From the NCBI GenBank assembly GCA_009760855.2, contig WPIO01000098.1, positions 622,501 to 686,500 on the forward strand: DNA of 64,000 nt, read 5' to 3'. Both the position numbers and the translations under genes were made by a program. Source of the stretch: Cristatella mucedo. Lineage: Eukaryota > Bryozoa > Phylactolaemata > Cristatellidae. Shown here piece by piece: positions 30,862 to 42,775 of the stretch (positions are counted from its first letter, which is position 1; every line of letters starts with the position of its first letter). The notes under the pieces were generated by a model that searched no databases, was not told the origin of the DNA, and saw only the letters and a list, made by a program, of their open reading frames with translations.

Positions 30862-33733
30862 ATATAATAATAATAATAATATATTGCACTTGATAAAGCG
30901 CCCTCAGAGAACTTATTCTCTTTCTAGGCGCTTTACATTTGCTGCAAAGTGATACGCAATAGAATAGTAAGTAAAATCATGCTTGAAAAACAAACAAAAT
31001 GAATAACATGGTTAGGGGTTACATGCACTGGGTCAGCATGCAAATGTGGTTAGTGGCAGCATGAACAGTGTCAGCACGCATAAGCACATCGAGGACGAAT
31101 CACAAGGACCCACTAAATGCTGTCCTAAATAGGTATGTTTTTAAGTTTCTTTTAAATGTGGTCAGGTCAGGGGATGTTCTGATGCAGGTCGGGAGGGAGT
31201 TCCAGGCTGTGGGAACATACGAGCTAAATGCACGGTCTCCAAAGGATTTAAGGTTTGTACGAGGTATTTCTAGACTGTTGGATTCCGAAAAGCGAGTGGT
31301 ACGATGCTTTGCCTGATGGGGTAGTATATCTGAAAGATAGGCTGGAGCCATAGAATGAAGAGACCTAAAAGTGAGCGACAAAACCTTGAAGTCAATCCGT
31401 TGCTTGACTGGTAACCAGTGCAGGTCGGCGAGAAGTGGAGTAATGTGGCAACTGCGACGCTCACGACAGACAAGCCTAGCTGCAGAGTTTTGCACCAGCT
31501 GCAATCGCCTGATCGCACATGCTGGTAGGCCAGTAAGCAGTGAGTTGCAGAAGTCAAGACGAGATGTCACGAATGCATGGACCAACTTGGACGTGGTATC
31601 CTTATCTAAACAAGCCCTAATTTTAGCAATGTTATGAAGCTGAAAATAGGCTGATTTGACTGTGGAGCTCATGTGGTCGTCTAACGAAAGGTCGCTATGG
31701 AATATGACACCTAGATTTCGAGCTGATGCAACTGGAGATATGCTGGCAGAGCCAATTTTGAAAGTCAGCCTTTCCAATTTCTGAATGACACTAGGTTTGC
31801 CCATAACTAGTAAGTTAGTTTTATCATCGTTTAGTTTTAGAAAATTTGCTGCCATCCATGATCGGATGTCATCAATGCATGCAGCAAGTGAGTTGAGAGA
31901 ATTTGAGGTGCTTGAAGGCTGGGAGGGATCAAAGCAAAGGTACAACTGAGTGTCATCCGCATAGAAGTGAAAGCCTAGATTGTGCTTGGCAATCACATCA
32001 GCGAGAGGGAGAGTATAAACGGTGAAAAGGACCGGACCTAGCACAGAGCCCTGAGGTACTCCATATTTTAGAGGTTCTTCAGATGATCTTTGTCCATTCA
32101 CGTCAACACTCTGGAGTCTCCCACTGAGATAGGACCTGAACCACTGCAGAGCAGTGCCAGTGATGCCCAGGCGAGATGAGAGGCGCTCTAGAAGTACTTT
32201 GTGATCGATGGTATCAAAAACTGCCGAAAGATCGAGCAAAACAAGAAGAGACACTCTACCCATGTCTGCATTCCTAAGTAGGTCGTTGTATACCCGAAGC
32301 AATGCTGACTCCGTGGAGTGATTAGCTCTAAAGCCAGACTGGAACTTACTAGCAAGGTGTGAGGTTTCGATGTACGAGTTCAGCTGGTCTGCCACGACCC
32401 GTTCCAGTGTCTTTGATAGGAATGGTAGAAGGGAGACTGGGCGGTAGTTGCTTAAGTTCTCTTGGTCTAGTGTAGCTTTCTTGAGAAGTGGCCTGACTAC
32501 AGCTTTTTTGAAAGGTGCTGGGACCTGACCTGAGGCTAATGACATATTAATGATGTTGGCTATGCATGGCAGCAGCAGATCAATGCAACGTAGGAGCAGG
32601 ACAGTGGGAATAGGTTCCAGTGGACTTGTTGTCTTCTTTGATTGAGATACGAGCTTTAGGACTACATCACTGGTGACCTGTTTAAATGCAGACATTGAGG
32701 CGCAGCCAGGAACCGAGGAACAGCATTCTAGCGGGAAGGTTGTCATCGCAGGGATGGATTCCCTGATTTTGTCTATCTTCTGCACAAAGAATCGAGAGAA
32801 GCGATCGGCTAGATCATCACAAGGATCATCTGGTAAGGAGCTAACCTGGGAACGGTTGAGGAGATGGTTTATTGTCGACATCAGTATTTTTGGATTGTGC
32901 ATCTGTGATTCAACAATGTTTCTATAGAAGCTAGACTTAGCCTTTGCTAGGATCGATTGGTACGACCTACAGTAGTCTTCATATGCCTGTCGATGGACAG
33001 TTAGTCCGGATCTTTTGTATGCCTTTTCAAGCTTTTGTTTAGTAGACTTGGCTAGTTTAATGTCTGTGGTAAACCATAGGCCGTCTGGGCGGGGGCGCAC
33101 AGTGCGCTTTGTCAAAGGTGCAAACTCGTCGAGCGTGTCAGCTAGTGTCGTGTTGTAGCAATCTACCAGTGATGACAGATCGGAGGGAGGACTGAGCAGC
33201 AAAGGTGAAGCAGATATGCTCGCACGGACAGCATCGATGTCAAGGGTCTTGAGGTTTCGCGATTCACAGGTTATTTTAGAGGAGAATGTGGGCACACACT
33301 GTAGATTGAATGAGATCTGCATGTGGTCAGATAAGCAGGATTTGGTGATAACTGGTGATGACAAAGTGCAGTTATATGAGAAAATTTGATCGAGTGTGTG
33401 ACCCTTGATGTGGGTAGGGCCATGCACACGAGCCACAAGAGATAATGAGTCTGTCAATGTACGAAATTCGGTGCTGAAAGCGTCAGATAAGTTATCAAAG
33501 TGAACGTTGAAATCACCCATAACGAGGAAGGATCGATTTCTTGCACACAGAATCGAAATGAGATCGGAGAAATCTGAGATAAATGAGGATTTGGTACCTG
33601 GTGGGCGATAGACTACTGCCACTATCGGTAGCTTGCTTTCGGGTGAGACCAGGACAAAATTGATTCGAAAGACTGCTTCGAGGGTACCGCAAATGGCTTG
33701 AAGTTGAATTTCGAGCGCACGATCATAGCATAC
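30862..33733 (-). mobile_element. LINE-a, best copy (5'-truncated, frame intact)
   Basis: About 2.87 kb between monomer words GATTGAGGTCAT and ATACTTAAGGGTTAAGC, which are contiguous elsewhere; flanking CATAA/CATAC suggest a short target duplication. Order on the minus strand: partial APE endonuclease, reverse transcriptase, C-terminal domain, about 235 bases of 3' UTR, tail hairpin AAAGCGCC...GGCGCTTT enclosing AGAGA...TCTCT, and (ATT)n in place of poly(A). These traits fit the L2/CR1 group. The 5' UTR, any ORF1 and the start of the endonuclease are missing. Confidence 0.95.
31100..33622 (-). CDS. LINE-a ORF2: endonuclease (partial) and reverse transcriptase
   Basis: The frame is open for 840 codons from a GTG at 33622; it continues open upstream to the truncation point near 33733, so that GTG is not a real start. 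Landmarks by residue from there: VVYRPPG at 3-9, GDFNVHF at 36-42 and SDH at 98-100 (conserved APE endonuclease blocks), LSNYRPVSLLP in the RT fingers, LLDLSAVFDTIDH with the first catalytic Asp near 464, VPQGSVLGP at 522-530, FYADD at 553-557 (catalytic Asp pair), then a post-RT domain with NLGVIF and LQLVQNSAARL ending FSGSL. No stop or frameshift interrupts it, so the insertion is recent. Activity in cis is impossible because the N-terminus and promoter are lost. Target-primed reverse transcription is the family mechanism. Confidence 0.9.
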   Translation of the reverse strand: MAVVYRPPGTKSSFISDFSDLISILCARNRSFLVMGDFNVHFDNLSDAFSTEFRTLTDSLSLVARVHGPTHIKGHTLDQIFSYNCTLSSPVITKSCLSDHMQISFNLQCVPTFSSKITCESRNLKTLDIDAVRASISASPLLLSPPSDLSSLVDCYNTTLADTLDEFAPLTKRTVRPRPDGLWFTTDIKLAKSTKQKLEKAYKRSGLTVHRQAYEDYCRSYQSILAKAKSSFYRNIVESQMHNPKILMSTINHLLNRSQVSSLPDDPCDDLADRFSRFFVQKIDKIRESIPAMTTFPLECCSSVPGCASMSAFKQVTSDVVLKLVSQSKKTTSPLEPIPTVLLLRCIDLLLPCIANIINMSLASGQVPAPFKKAVVRPLLKKATLDQENLSNYRPVSLLPFLSKTLERVVADQLNSYIETSHLASKFQSGFRANHSTESALLRVYNDLLRNADMGRVSLLVLLDLSAVFDTIDHKVLLERLSSRLGITGTALQWFRSYLSGRLQSVDVNGQRSSEEPLKYGVPQGSVLGPVLFTVYTLPLADVIAKHNLGFHFYADDTQLYLCFDPSQPSSTSNSLNSLAACIDDIRSWMAANFLKLNDDKTNLLVMGKPSVIQKLERLTFKIGSASISPVASARNLGVIFHSDLSLDDHMSSTVKSAYFQLHNIAKIRACLDKDTTSKLVHAFVTSRLDFCNSLLTGLPACAIRRLQLVQNSAARLVCRERRSCHITPLLADLHWLPVKQRIDFKVLSLTFRSLHSMAPAYLSDILPHQAKHRTTRFSESNSLEIPRTNLKSFGDRAFSSYVPTAWNSLPTCIRTSPDLTTFKRNLKTYLFRTAFSGSL

Positions 33734-34007
33734 ATACTTAAGGGTTAAGCAAAGGCTTGAAAATTTGTAGCAATAAACAGTTTCCTAATTTACGATTCAT
33801 GGGATGAATAGTGGTCTGATTACTCTCAATGCTCCAAAAAGCAGTAAGGCGTTTATTATTAAGGCTATTAGAAAGATGGACGTAGCTTTTTCATTACCAA
33901 AGTTATTCACCTAGGACATCGGCTAGAAGAGCTCTTGTCGATCTTTCTTACAATGAAAGAATAACTAATTGGACAAGTGTTAAGTTCTACAAATGGAGAC
34001 GCCTATC

Positions 34008-34089
34008 CTTACGCAGTGAGAGCGTCGTGGTTTTCGTAACAGTATGTAATATGTTAGAAAACCGCCACGCTCTCACAGAGCAAGGCGTA
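34008..34089. ncRNA. Array hairpin B1-5 (best B1)
   Basis: GTGAGAGCGTCGTGGTTTTC (34017-34036) faces GAAAACCGCCACGCTCTCAC: 18 Watson-Crick pairs, one wobble and one C-C mismatch. GTAACA/TGTTA extends the stem and CTTACGC/GGCGTAA closes the base with a bulge. Total 82 nt with a loop of about 10. Confidence 0.65.
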
Positions 34090-34643
34090 AAAGTGTAGCT
34101 CAGCTACCAAATGCATTTTAAACGTTCCATATTTAATAGCCCAAACGGTACGCTATCACCCATTCTGCAAAGAGCGTTTTTTAGCTAAGGAACTTAAAAT
34201 TTACCTTCAATGCTTTTCTCTCAGTCGTCCCACCTGCAAGCGTTTCTATATCGGTTAACGAATAAAGGTTGTGCCCTGAAAAGACGAACGGCAGGCAGCA
34301 GCTTTCAGGTGAAGAAAATATCTACACTGGCACGCAGGTTTACAAATTATCAGCTGCAATAAGAAGCACTAGAATTTATTGAAAGCAAAGTTTCGTCAAA
34401 ATTGACTGCAAACACGCAGTATCTGTGACTACATGAATTAGTAGTTTCGTTACATCTTTCGCGAATAAAATCATTTAAAACACGTGGACGTCTTACCTTC
34501 GGAGGGCAAGCTGCTCACTCTCCATGGGCACTGGCATAACATGACAGGTTTTCAATCAAGTAATCGAAAGTCTTGGCAGAATTCACAATTCAGCAACCAC
34601 TTTACTTATTCAGCTTGCTGATAATACTGTTCGTATTTGCCAT

Positions 34644-34703
34644 ATTAGAACGTTTGTGTCAGTCTGACAGTGTAAGTTGTGTCAGACCTTCGAGCGTTTT
34701 GCT
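34644..34703. ncRNA. Array hairpin A2-4
   Basis: GAACGTTTG...TCAGTCTGACA faces TGTCAGACCTTCGAGCGTT. The TCTGACA/TGTCAGA core is perfect; the middle has mismatches. Confidence 0.5.
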
Positions 34704-35310
34704 ACAGCATAGTGGCTCGTGGCTTAAAAACTTGAAAAATTTGGATAATCCGTTGGGGCCAAAGTAGTATACTGAATTGAAATCAGGTGGCTCATTTCAA
34801 AATCATAGTGAAGACTATTTGAGCATCTCAGTACCAAAAAGCTTACTTTAAGGCACTGGAGATAGATGTAAGCAGCTAAAAAATGGTAATAAACTATCTT
34901 AAGATACAAAAGTCTTATATTCTTACTGCAGCTGGTTAAGTCTATGCTGCATGGCCGACTTATAAAGTCGTAAAGACATTGCCGATGGTACTTGATCATT
35001 ATAAAATGATGGCCTCCAAAAGAGATTGATTACACATGCTACAGTAATTGCGATCACAAGAACTTCATATAACCTCTCCGGGCTCTAATATTACAATGTT
35101 AATCACGTTACATTAAGACGCCAGCAAGAGTTACTTACCTGGCGAAAGAGCTACAAGCTGACTAGAGCCGCTTCAGTCATTACAAAATAGGGTCCTAGAG
35201 TAATATCTCTTTGAAGTACTTATGTTAATTTTTCTTAGTGTGAAGAAGAATCTCTAAAGTGAAAAATATTAGGTTCTGCAAACGAAAACGCTTATCCGGA
35301 GAATCTTTAC

Positions 35311-35395
35311 CTTACACCCTAATAACGTGGGGTTTTTCCAGCAGCAGGTATAATCCTAGAAAAGAACCGCTTTCTCAAGAAGGAAGGTGCAAAGC
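35311..35395. ncRNA. Array hairpin B4-4 (decayed)
   Basis: Left arm CTTACACCCTAATAACGTGG has lost GTGAGAACGC; right arm AACCGCTTTCTCAAGAAGG is recognisable. CCAGCAGCAGGTATAATCCTAG keeps the loop. Confidence 0.3.
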
Positions 35396-36059
35396 AGTAA
35401 ATTCATCTCAAAAATAAAAAACTTTTGGATTGAAATAAAAAACACTGGCTTTAAAAACAGTACTTCACAATAGGCTGAATACCTTCAGAAACTATTTAAA
35501 TCACCACTAACTGAAACCGCACTTTTATAGTTTAACGACCCTAAAATACTTCAAAGGCGGCACAAACTTTTGTTATTTAACTAAAAAAGGAATATTTGCC
35601 ATTGATGATTAAAATAGCTGTTACAGCAAGGCAGGTAAAGCGAATTTTAAATCACCCGCGCATCTTGCATTTAAAGGCAAGCAATAACTTCAGGTGACGG
35701 TTCACATGATCTGGTTTTCACGATTCGGTGAAGTCATAACACGTACCTTTACTTCAGAATCTACAAGAACTTGGCATCAAAATAACTTTTTATTCGCACA
35801 CACAGTGGGTTACTCCAGCAAAAAAAGTTAAAATACTAGTACTGGTATAAAAGATTAATCTGCACCACAAAATAAATGTTGGCATGCAGGCCAGACTTCA
35901 ATTCCTTTGGTGTTATCACCTTTGTTCATGTTACGGTGGCTATCAGGTTCAGTATAGTTTCTCATGATCAGTTGCCGAAGACACACAGCTATGGATTTTA
36001 GCATTATTAATTAATTCATTATAGATTGTAATGGATAATTCAATCGGAACGAACTTGCA

Positions 36060-36470
36060 TGTGTTTTCAGATGTAACTATCTTGCATAGTACCCTCAGAG
36101 AGTTTTTGGTCTGTATTTAGGTGCTTCATGTACGTCACAGAACTCGAGTAAGCGATCTGTATAAGGGAATTGAACGTGATAGTTTTTCGCGAACGAGGTC
36201 GTTGGTTCGAGTTGTGCAATGGGCGATATTTTATTACCATCGGCGTGGTGGCTACCTCAAACTATTTTACGATTATTGACATTGAGCTTTCAATTATGCT
36301 TTCTTTGGTGCAAATACTAAGTGCCTATAAAGCAGTGCTGTTCTCTGAGGGCTCCATAGAAGCGTATATTTAGCTAGATGTTCAAGCGATGGTGACAGCC
36401 GTTGTGGCTTTCCTGCCGTTATAAAAATTAGATATGCAAATCAGCTAATATTTTTTTCTTTAACTCTCCT
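36060..36470 (+). mobile_element. S1-related tRNA-SINE composite, copy 2
   Basis: Minus-type tail relic (CCCTCAGAGAGTTTTTGGTC) followed by a plus head with B-box-like GGTTCGAGTTG (36205-36215) and tail AAGTGCCTATAAAGC...GTTCTCTGAGGGC. Same order as copies at 8820 and 52640, without the S2 insert. Confidence 0.6.
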
Positions 36471-37677
36471 CTCAAGCTAATTCAGAAATTATCTGCAGTA
36501 GCACGATTTACGAAACTCGCATTTAAAGTCACCTCACCGGAACCGGAAGCAGTCCATCGACATATGCGACTCAGCGTAACCTTCGCGATAAACAGATGAG
36601 TCTGTTCATTTTTATGCGAAAAATCATGATTCGCGTACTGAAGTTGTTTGCATTCGATATCTGATCTGCTTACTCGGGCAAATATTAGCACGAACTTGCT
36701 TAGGCGCCCGTTACTTACCAAAAGATTGGTGCTAAGAAGGCAGAAGAGGCAATTAGAAAGTTGGTGAGCGCATGAAAAAGACAACACCCATGTGGAATGA
36801 GGTGGAAGCTCTCTGCAAAGGCTGAGAGGTACTGGTAGAGACAAGGAGGAGAGTACCAAAGAACGCGGGATTGAGCATGGGTGCATAACGCGACCCAAGC
36901 AGGTACTTTAAATCCAATATGTAGCTACTGATTTAGCTTCCTAATGAGTCAGGTAGGCTATGTACAGAACATTTTCTGATCTATTACTAGATATGAAAAC
37001 CGTACGCATTAAATTCCAGGTGGAAACGTTTACTCAGTAAATCCCAAATGGGGAAACACACTTTGTCATTTTTGCCGTCGCTTCCGACTTCGGCTTATCC
37101 TTTGCAGCCTTATGGAACTGCTACTTTGCTGCTACTCACTCCCTGGACTGCACTGGCTTTTCAGACACGCTTGCCAAACTTTCTTTCTACGTGAAATGAC
37201 GTATTTTACCATTTGCATGCATACCGCTAGCTGCTTATGCTTTCTTTGAAAAGCTTTGATAAGTAACACTGTTTCAGTCTGTTCGGCTGCAAGGATTGGC
37301 ACAAGGAGGGAAGTTTACTTACACTGACAGTTGATTAGCTGTTTGCACACGCAGATAGGAGATCTTTGATGCAGTGTGTCTTTTGATAAACTGAAAAAAT
37401 AGAGACCACAGCAGTATAGCAGCCATATTAAATGTCACCTACAAGACTCATCAGCCGCCTCAGAGTGAGGGAAATAGCGTTTAGCTCGAATTTGGATATG
37501 CGATAATGAGCAGCACACGTCCTGCCTTCGTCGGGCAGCCATGCGTTCGGAAGGTGGAAGAATAAATGTCGACCTTGACAGATACTCCATCGGATTTTTC
37601 TATTAAAAAGTTCTATTCATCGTTAAGGACATTTTTCTTTATTCGGCTGTCAAAGATGCGGCTAATCTTTACCCCAA

Positions 37678-37739
37678 AAGAACGTTAGGACAATTGTGAC
37701 AGTAGAGATAGCGTCACAGTATCATCCGAACGTTCTCTT
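37678..37739. ncRNA. Array hairpin A1-4
   Basis: AAGAACGTTAGGA pairs with ATCCGAACGTTCTCTT; GTGAC (37696-37700) pairs with GTCAC (37713-37717), replacing the GAGAC/GTCTC of 21324 by a matched double change. Confidence 0.6.
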
Positions 37740-38377
37740 AATGCAAAGACACTCATGGCTTGAAACTCCAAATATTGTGAGAGTCGCCTCAAGGTTTTAA
37801 ACGCGAAATATTTATCATGATTTCTATTAGGTACCGCAAGTGGAAAGTTGGGCCTATTTGGGTGGAAGCTCTGAAAAGCTCACTTTCAGAAAATCAACAT
37901 AGATTTAAAGTAAAAATAAAAGTGCCCAATGCACGCCTGCTGTAATGAAATCATTTTATCCGCGTTGGAATAGCACCTTTGTTCCTAAGGACTAGCTTTG
38001 AAGTCGGAAGGGCATTGCTCATGATAGATGACCATACTCACATCATGAAGATTGCACGCGAATTACTAAACCCGTATAAATCGATCAAGGAAATTCTTAA
38101 GTAACTAAAACTTAAGTAAATGTTTGAAACTTTCAATGAATAAAGCAGTCACTCAATTTATTATTTATTAGATGAAAAATGGCCCAATTATTATGCTGGC
38201 CCCAAAAAGCAGTTGGACATTCACAAGCAACGTTGTAAACACTACGGATTCGGCTGGAGTCATTATCAAAGTATTTCCGCAAACGAACGTCTGATAGTAG
38301 ACCTATTTTTGGTTTACTCTATTACGAAAATGATACCTAATTAAAAAAATACTAAGCTCTAAAATAAATAGGCATTT

Positions 38378-38461
38378 TCTGACGCCGCGGGGCGTCGCCT
38401 TTTTAACAGCAGTAAATATTTTTTTAGAAAAAACCCCATGCTCCTACGGAGCAGGGCGCAA
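38378..38461. ncRNA. Array hairpin B1-6 (decayed)
   Basis: CTGACGCCGCGGGGCGTCGC versus CCCATGCTCCTACGGAGC; partial complementarity. AACAGCAGTAAATAT keeps the loop region. Confidence 0.3.
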
Positions 38462-40221
38462 ACCTGTAGCTCAGCTTTAAAATTGGATTTCAAAGTTCCA
38501 CGTGTTAATACCAGAATGGTAGGCTATAGATCAGTCAATTAATAGCACTTTATTGCTAAGGAAATAACAACGTACCTTCCAAGCTTCTCTCTCAGCCGTC
38601 CAATCTGCAACCGTAGCCAATGCCGTTCACGGATATCTTTTATGCCATAAAACGATGGACCATAGAAAGCGGCTTTTAGGTGCATTGCTAATACACGCAG
38701 GCATGCATGCAATGGTACGACATGAAAAAACATTGAACAGCACCCGTACCTTAAGAAAGACGTTTCGTGTGGTTCTCGTGAACAATTCTTTTCAAAAGCA
38801 ACGGTCAGCTAATGCCTGGCACCTAGAAAATATTGTGACCACTGGAATAAATTATGACCTTAGCATGCGAAAATTGAGATTCACACTCTTCATTGCTGAA
38901 ATAGTTTCATCATCGTTGACAGATGCTCATCCAGCACGACAGTCAGACGGAAAGCGGTGCAGATCCAACGAACGGTCGAGCTACGTGTGATAGGGAAGGA
39001 GGCGAGGCACCTGAAAAAGCCGCAATGCTGAAAGGAAGGAAGGAAGGCTGACAGATTTTTCGAGAAAGCTGAGAAGAGCTGAGCAGTGCGGCCATCGATA
39101 GGCGGTCACTCTTGGAGGACACGCCCACCGAATGCGAGAAATTTACCTGCCAAGCTCCTCTCTCAGCCGCCCAATCTGCAAGCGTAGCCAATGCCGTTCA
39201 CGGATATCTTTTATGCCCTAAAACGATATACCTCAGAAAGCGGCTTGTAGGTGCATTTCTAATACACGCAAGCATGCATATGGTGGTACGACATTAAAAA
39301 ACATTGAAGAGCACCCGTATATAATAATAGAAGCTGTGTGTCCTTGTGTGAATAATTCTTATCGACAGCAACGGAAGATCAGGGGCTACACGTAATTCAT
39401 AAAGTGCATAGTAGCCGTCACACAGCCCCGAAAGCAGCAGTTGGTAGGCGACCGGGGCTAATAGTCTCAATCGAAATCCATGTGGATCATACAAAAAGTC
39501 AGCCTACTAATGCCTGTCTCCTAGCTATTAGTGCGACTGCTAGAATAAATCGTGGTTTTGGCGTATGAAAATTGAGGGCCACTAGGCATCACTGAAACAG
39601 TTTCCACATCGTTGACAGATGGTCATTGAGCGAGACAGTCAGACGCCAAGCGGAGTAGATCTAATGAACGGCCGAGCAATGCGAGGTAGGAAAGGAGGCG
39701 AGGCACCTGCAAAAGCCGCTAAAGTAAAGGGAAGGAAGGCTGAGGAATGACGACGATTTTCTCGAAAAGACAGGGAAGAGCTGAGCCGTGCACCGATGCA
39801 GCCATCGATCGGCGGTCGCGTTGTGTCACTCGGAGAACACACGCCCGCCTAATACGAACAGACCTGCTGCGACCCGAAGAGAAACTGAAACTTTGGCAGA
39901 AAGAGAGGCTGGCTGGGTCTCCAAAAGGCAGCGAGCTTCGGCGAGTCAGCGAGGCGCACAGAACCTTGAGACACTCACTTGCACCCATAAAGTGAAGCGT
40001 TACGTCCGATAGGAGTCGCCCGTCGGCACTAGCTCACAGTCTTAAATCGTGGACGCTTGACCACATGGAGATAATTTCGTCAAGGCCAATCGGCGCTAAG
40101 CTAGGACAAAAGAGGCGCTTGATTAGTTGGCGGGTGCATGAACAAGAGAAACCATGCATGGAAAGATGAGGGTACACACTGCAAAGGCTGAAATGTACTG
40201 GGAAGTAAACGAGGTGGTTGT

Positions 40222-40497
40222 TTTTGCATCTCCGTCTGTAACTCCACCAATTCACAAAGACCGTGTTGGTGTTACGCAGGAGAGCTTTCTATAGCGCAAT
40301 CACAGCCTAAGCAGCTTTCGGTACGCATTTTTTAGCCAGCAGACTTCGTCTCATACAACAAAGAGAAAGTGGGAAGCATAGCAAAGTCAGGAGAGCAGTT
40401 GAGGTTGTGAGGAGCATGGAAGCAGCAGCTCAGGACCACTGAAAAGGATGAGCAATAGTCGGCAGTAGGAGAGTAGTTGTCGTAGCTTAAGAAATGC
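40222..40497 (-). mobile_element. S3 SINE-like element, copy 3, with target duplication
   Basis: Flanked by exact GGTTGT at 40216-40221 and 40498-40503. Uninterrupted monomers read GAGGTGGTTGTCAATGC here (20480s and 47420s regions), so the 276-bp insert and its 6-bp duplication are directly defined. The ATTAC tail is reduced. Confidence 0.75.
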
Positions 40498-41334
40498 GGT
40501 TGTCAACACACGAAGGATTTGGCATGCGGCACGCACATGAGCACTCGGCCAGTCTAACTGGAACTTTAATATTTACCTTGATGACGTCAATTCGGCTTCC
40601 TCACGCTTCAAGTACTGTGTAGACATTAACGTTCCTAAAATATACTTGCAGGCGTGAAAACCGTTAGAAATGAAAGTGTTTAATCAGTAGATCCTAAACT
40701 GAGTAACGAACTTCCTCATTTTTTCTATTGCTTCTGACTGTGACATATCATTTTTCAGCCGTTCTGAACTTCTCTTTTGCTCTGACTCACTTACTTGACT
40801 GTTTTGCTCTTTCTCTAACAAACGCTTGTCACATTCCGTTTGTTGTGAGTTGACGTCAGTTACGTTCTGCACGCCTGTGGACATATGCTTGGGCGGGCGA
40901 TTTGCAATAAAATGATTTCCTGTGGACACCCAATTATCCGTGCGGCTAAGTAAACTTCTCACACGGAGATACACTTACTTACATTGAAAGTCGGTTAGTC
41001 GCTTAGAAACGCCGACAGGTGGTGTTAAATGTAGCGGATCTTTCAGTGAACTGGACAAGCAAAGGCCACGGTGGCATAAGGCGACAACCTTCAATGTCAC
41101 CTAAAAGATGCATAAGCAGCGTCAGCACGGGATAAATTGTGCTTAGCTCGCATTTTGAAGGAAGCACAACAGGAGTCTTACCTTAGCCGAGCGACCTCAC
41201 GCTCAAAACATGCGAGAATAAAAATCGACCATGGCAGACAAAAAATCGCATTTTTCAACTACAAAGTCTAATTAATCTTCCGTGACGGTTGTATTTATTC
41301 AACCAGTTGAAGATGCAGGTCATCTTTACCTCAA

Positions 41335-41396
41335 AAGAACGTTGGGATAATGGAGACAGTAGAGATAACGTCACAATATTATCCAAACGTTCTCTT
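41335..41396. ncRNA. Array hairpin A1-5
   Basis: AAGAACGTTGGGATAAT pairs with ATTATCCAAACGTTCTCTT, a longer matched middle than in other A1 copies; GAGAC against GTCAC leaves two mismatches at the top. Confidence 0.55.
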
Positions 41397-41889
41397 AAAG
41401 CAAAGAAGGTCATGGATTGAAACTCAAAATATTGTGTGAGTCGTCTCAAGGTCTAAAACATGAAATATTAATTAGGATTTCTATTTTTGAGAGCAAGTAA
41501 AAATCTGGAACTATTTATGTGCAATGAGCTTTGAAAATCTCATTTTCAGAAAATTGAGATTGATTTAAAGTAAATAAAAAAAATTCAGAGGCACATTTGC
41601 TGTAATTAACTCATATTTTTAATTTTTTTAACATTTAACAATAATATTTTTAACTCATATAATTAACTCGTATTTTTCAATTTTCGATAAAAAGATGTCA
41701 TAATTATTATATTTTAAAGACGGTTAGGCTAGTTTACGGTGGATGCCTATATTACCACCGTGAAGATTACAAGCGAATGGTAATGCTCAAACCTATTTAT
41801 CGAGGTCTTACTTACTGATTCCTTAGCTAAATTTTAGAGCATTTCCGACTGTATAGAATTTGTCTGCTTTTTGATTTTTATTTGACAAC

Positions 41890-42025
41890 ACAATGATAAT
41901 ACAATGTAATGTGATTCATTGTTTATAGCGCCTTGGAGAACTTAATCTTTATTCCGGTGCTTCACGTATTCCCTGTGGCTCGAGCCCACGCTCTCGCTAT
42001 GCCTTTGCCGGGTCGAGCACGTTGC
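41890..42025 (-). mobile_element. S1 SINE, array-borne copy 2
   Basis: Tail ACAATGTAATGTGATTCATT, then ATAGCGCCTTGGAGAACTTA and head with GTGGGCTCGAGCCAC (B-box region) on the minus strand. Flanks match the 24.4-, 48.8- and 54.8-kb copies. Confidence 0.75.
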
Positions 42026-42397
42026 TAAAAAGTGACCCAAATTATTATGACAAATTCAAAAAGCAGTTAGACGATTGAATAGAAAACATCAACTAATGCC
42101 TAGTGGGAGTTTTTAGTGAAACAGCTAAGCTAAAACGCTAGTTTGGCAAAGAAAACCAAAGGTTACTCAGCATTGCTAAATTGATTTTCACATCTTATGG
42201 AGGCGATCATCTAGTCGCACGGAAAGTAAGAGTAATCTAACAAAAGTCAGAGCTACATCTGACAGCGTAGAAGGAGAGACCTTAAGTAAAGCTAGGTAGC
42301 GTTTGGCAAAGCTGAGAAGTTCTATCCTCAATTTAACTTCTGCCAAGCAAGAATCATTGCAGAGGAAAAGATCTTGTTCTAAATGGGTGAGGCTTAT

Positions 42398-42478
42398 CCC
42401 TACACCGTGAGAGCACCAGGGTTTTCTAGCAGCAGATTCAATGCTAGAAACACTAGTCGCTCACACGAAGCAAGGCAC
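42398..42478. ncRNA. Array hairpin B3-2
   Basis: CCGTGAGAGCACCAGGG faces CACTAGTCGCTCACACG; TTTCTAGCAG pairs with ATGCTAGAAA without mismatch apart from the loop-closing bases. Confidence 0.5.
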
Positions 42479-42775
42479 AATACTTCGAACTAGTCTAAAA
42501 GAGTAACATACATGTGAATTCGAATAAGAAATAATTTCGTGTACAAGCAACAGCTCGGTTACTGGCTGAATAATTTCAGAAAGACTCTAGGTTATTAATC
42601 ATTGGAACCGCATTGTGTGAGTTTACGAGAACAAATCTCCAACAAAGGGCGCATATAGTTTTTTTATTCAAATGAAATCGTTACCATTGATGCTTTTGAA
42701 GAAGGGACAGCGATTCAGGTAGTGCATTTCCTAGATCATCCCATGATTCAACCATGTAAATGCTGAGATTACGAT

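Larger units (their letters stand above)
33734..41894. repeat. Array segment: B1, A2, B4, A1, B1, A1
   Basis: Hairpins at 34008, 34644, 35311, 37678, 38378 and 41335. 36540-37330 repeats the 10930-11740 block. 38580-38720 and 39145-39300 are a local duplication of CAATCTGCAAGCGTAGCCAA with its downstream flank. 38930-40200 is the G+C-richer, purine-biased part (GGAAGGAGGCGAGGCACCTG). Donor-like words on the minus strand occur at 34492-34499, 37315-37323, 40974-40982 and 41177-41184. Confidence 0.75.

Noticed and set aside
36482-36898. 138-codon frame (-) as a real gene
   Set aside because: Its paralogues are shorter and lack a common start or stop. The shared in-phase core is reported as a finding, but the frame as a whole is not supported as a gene.
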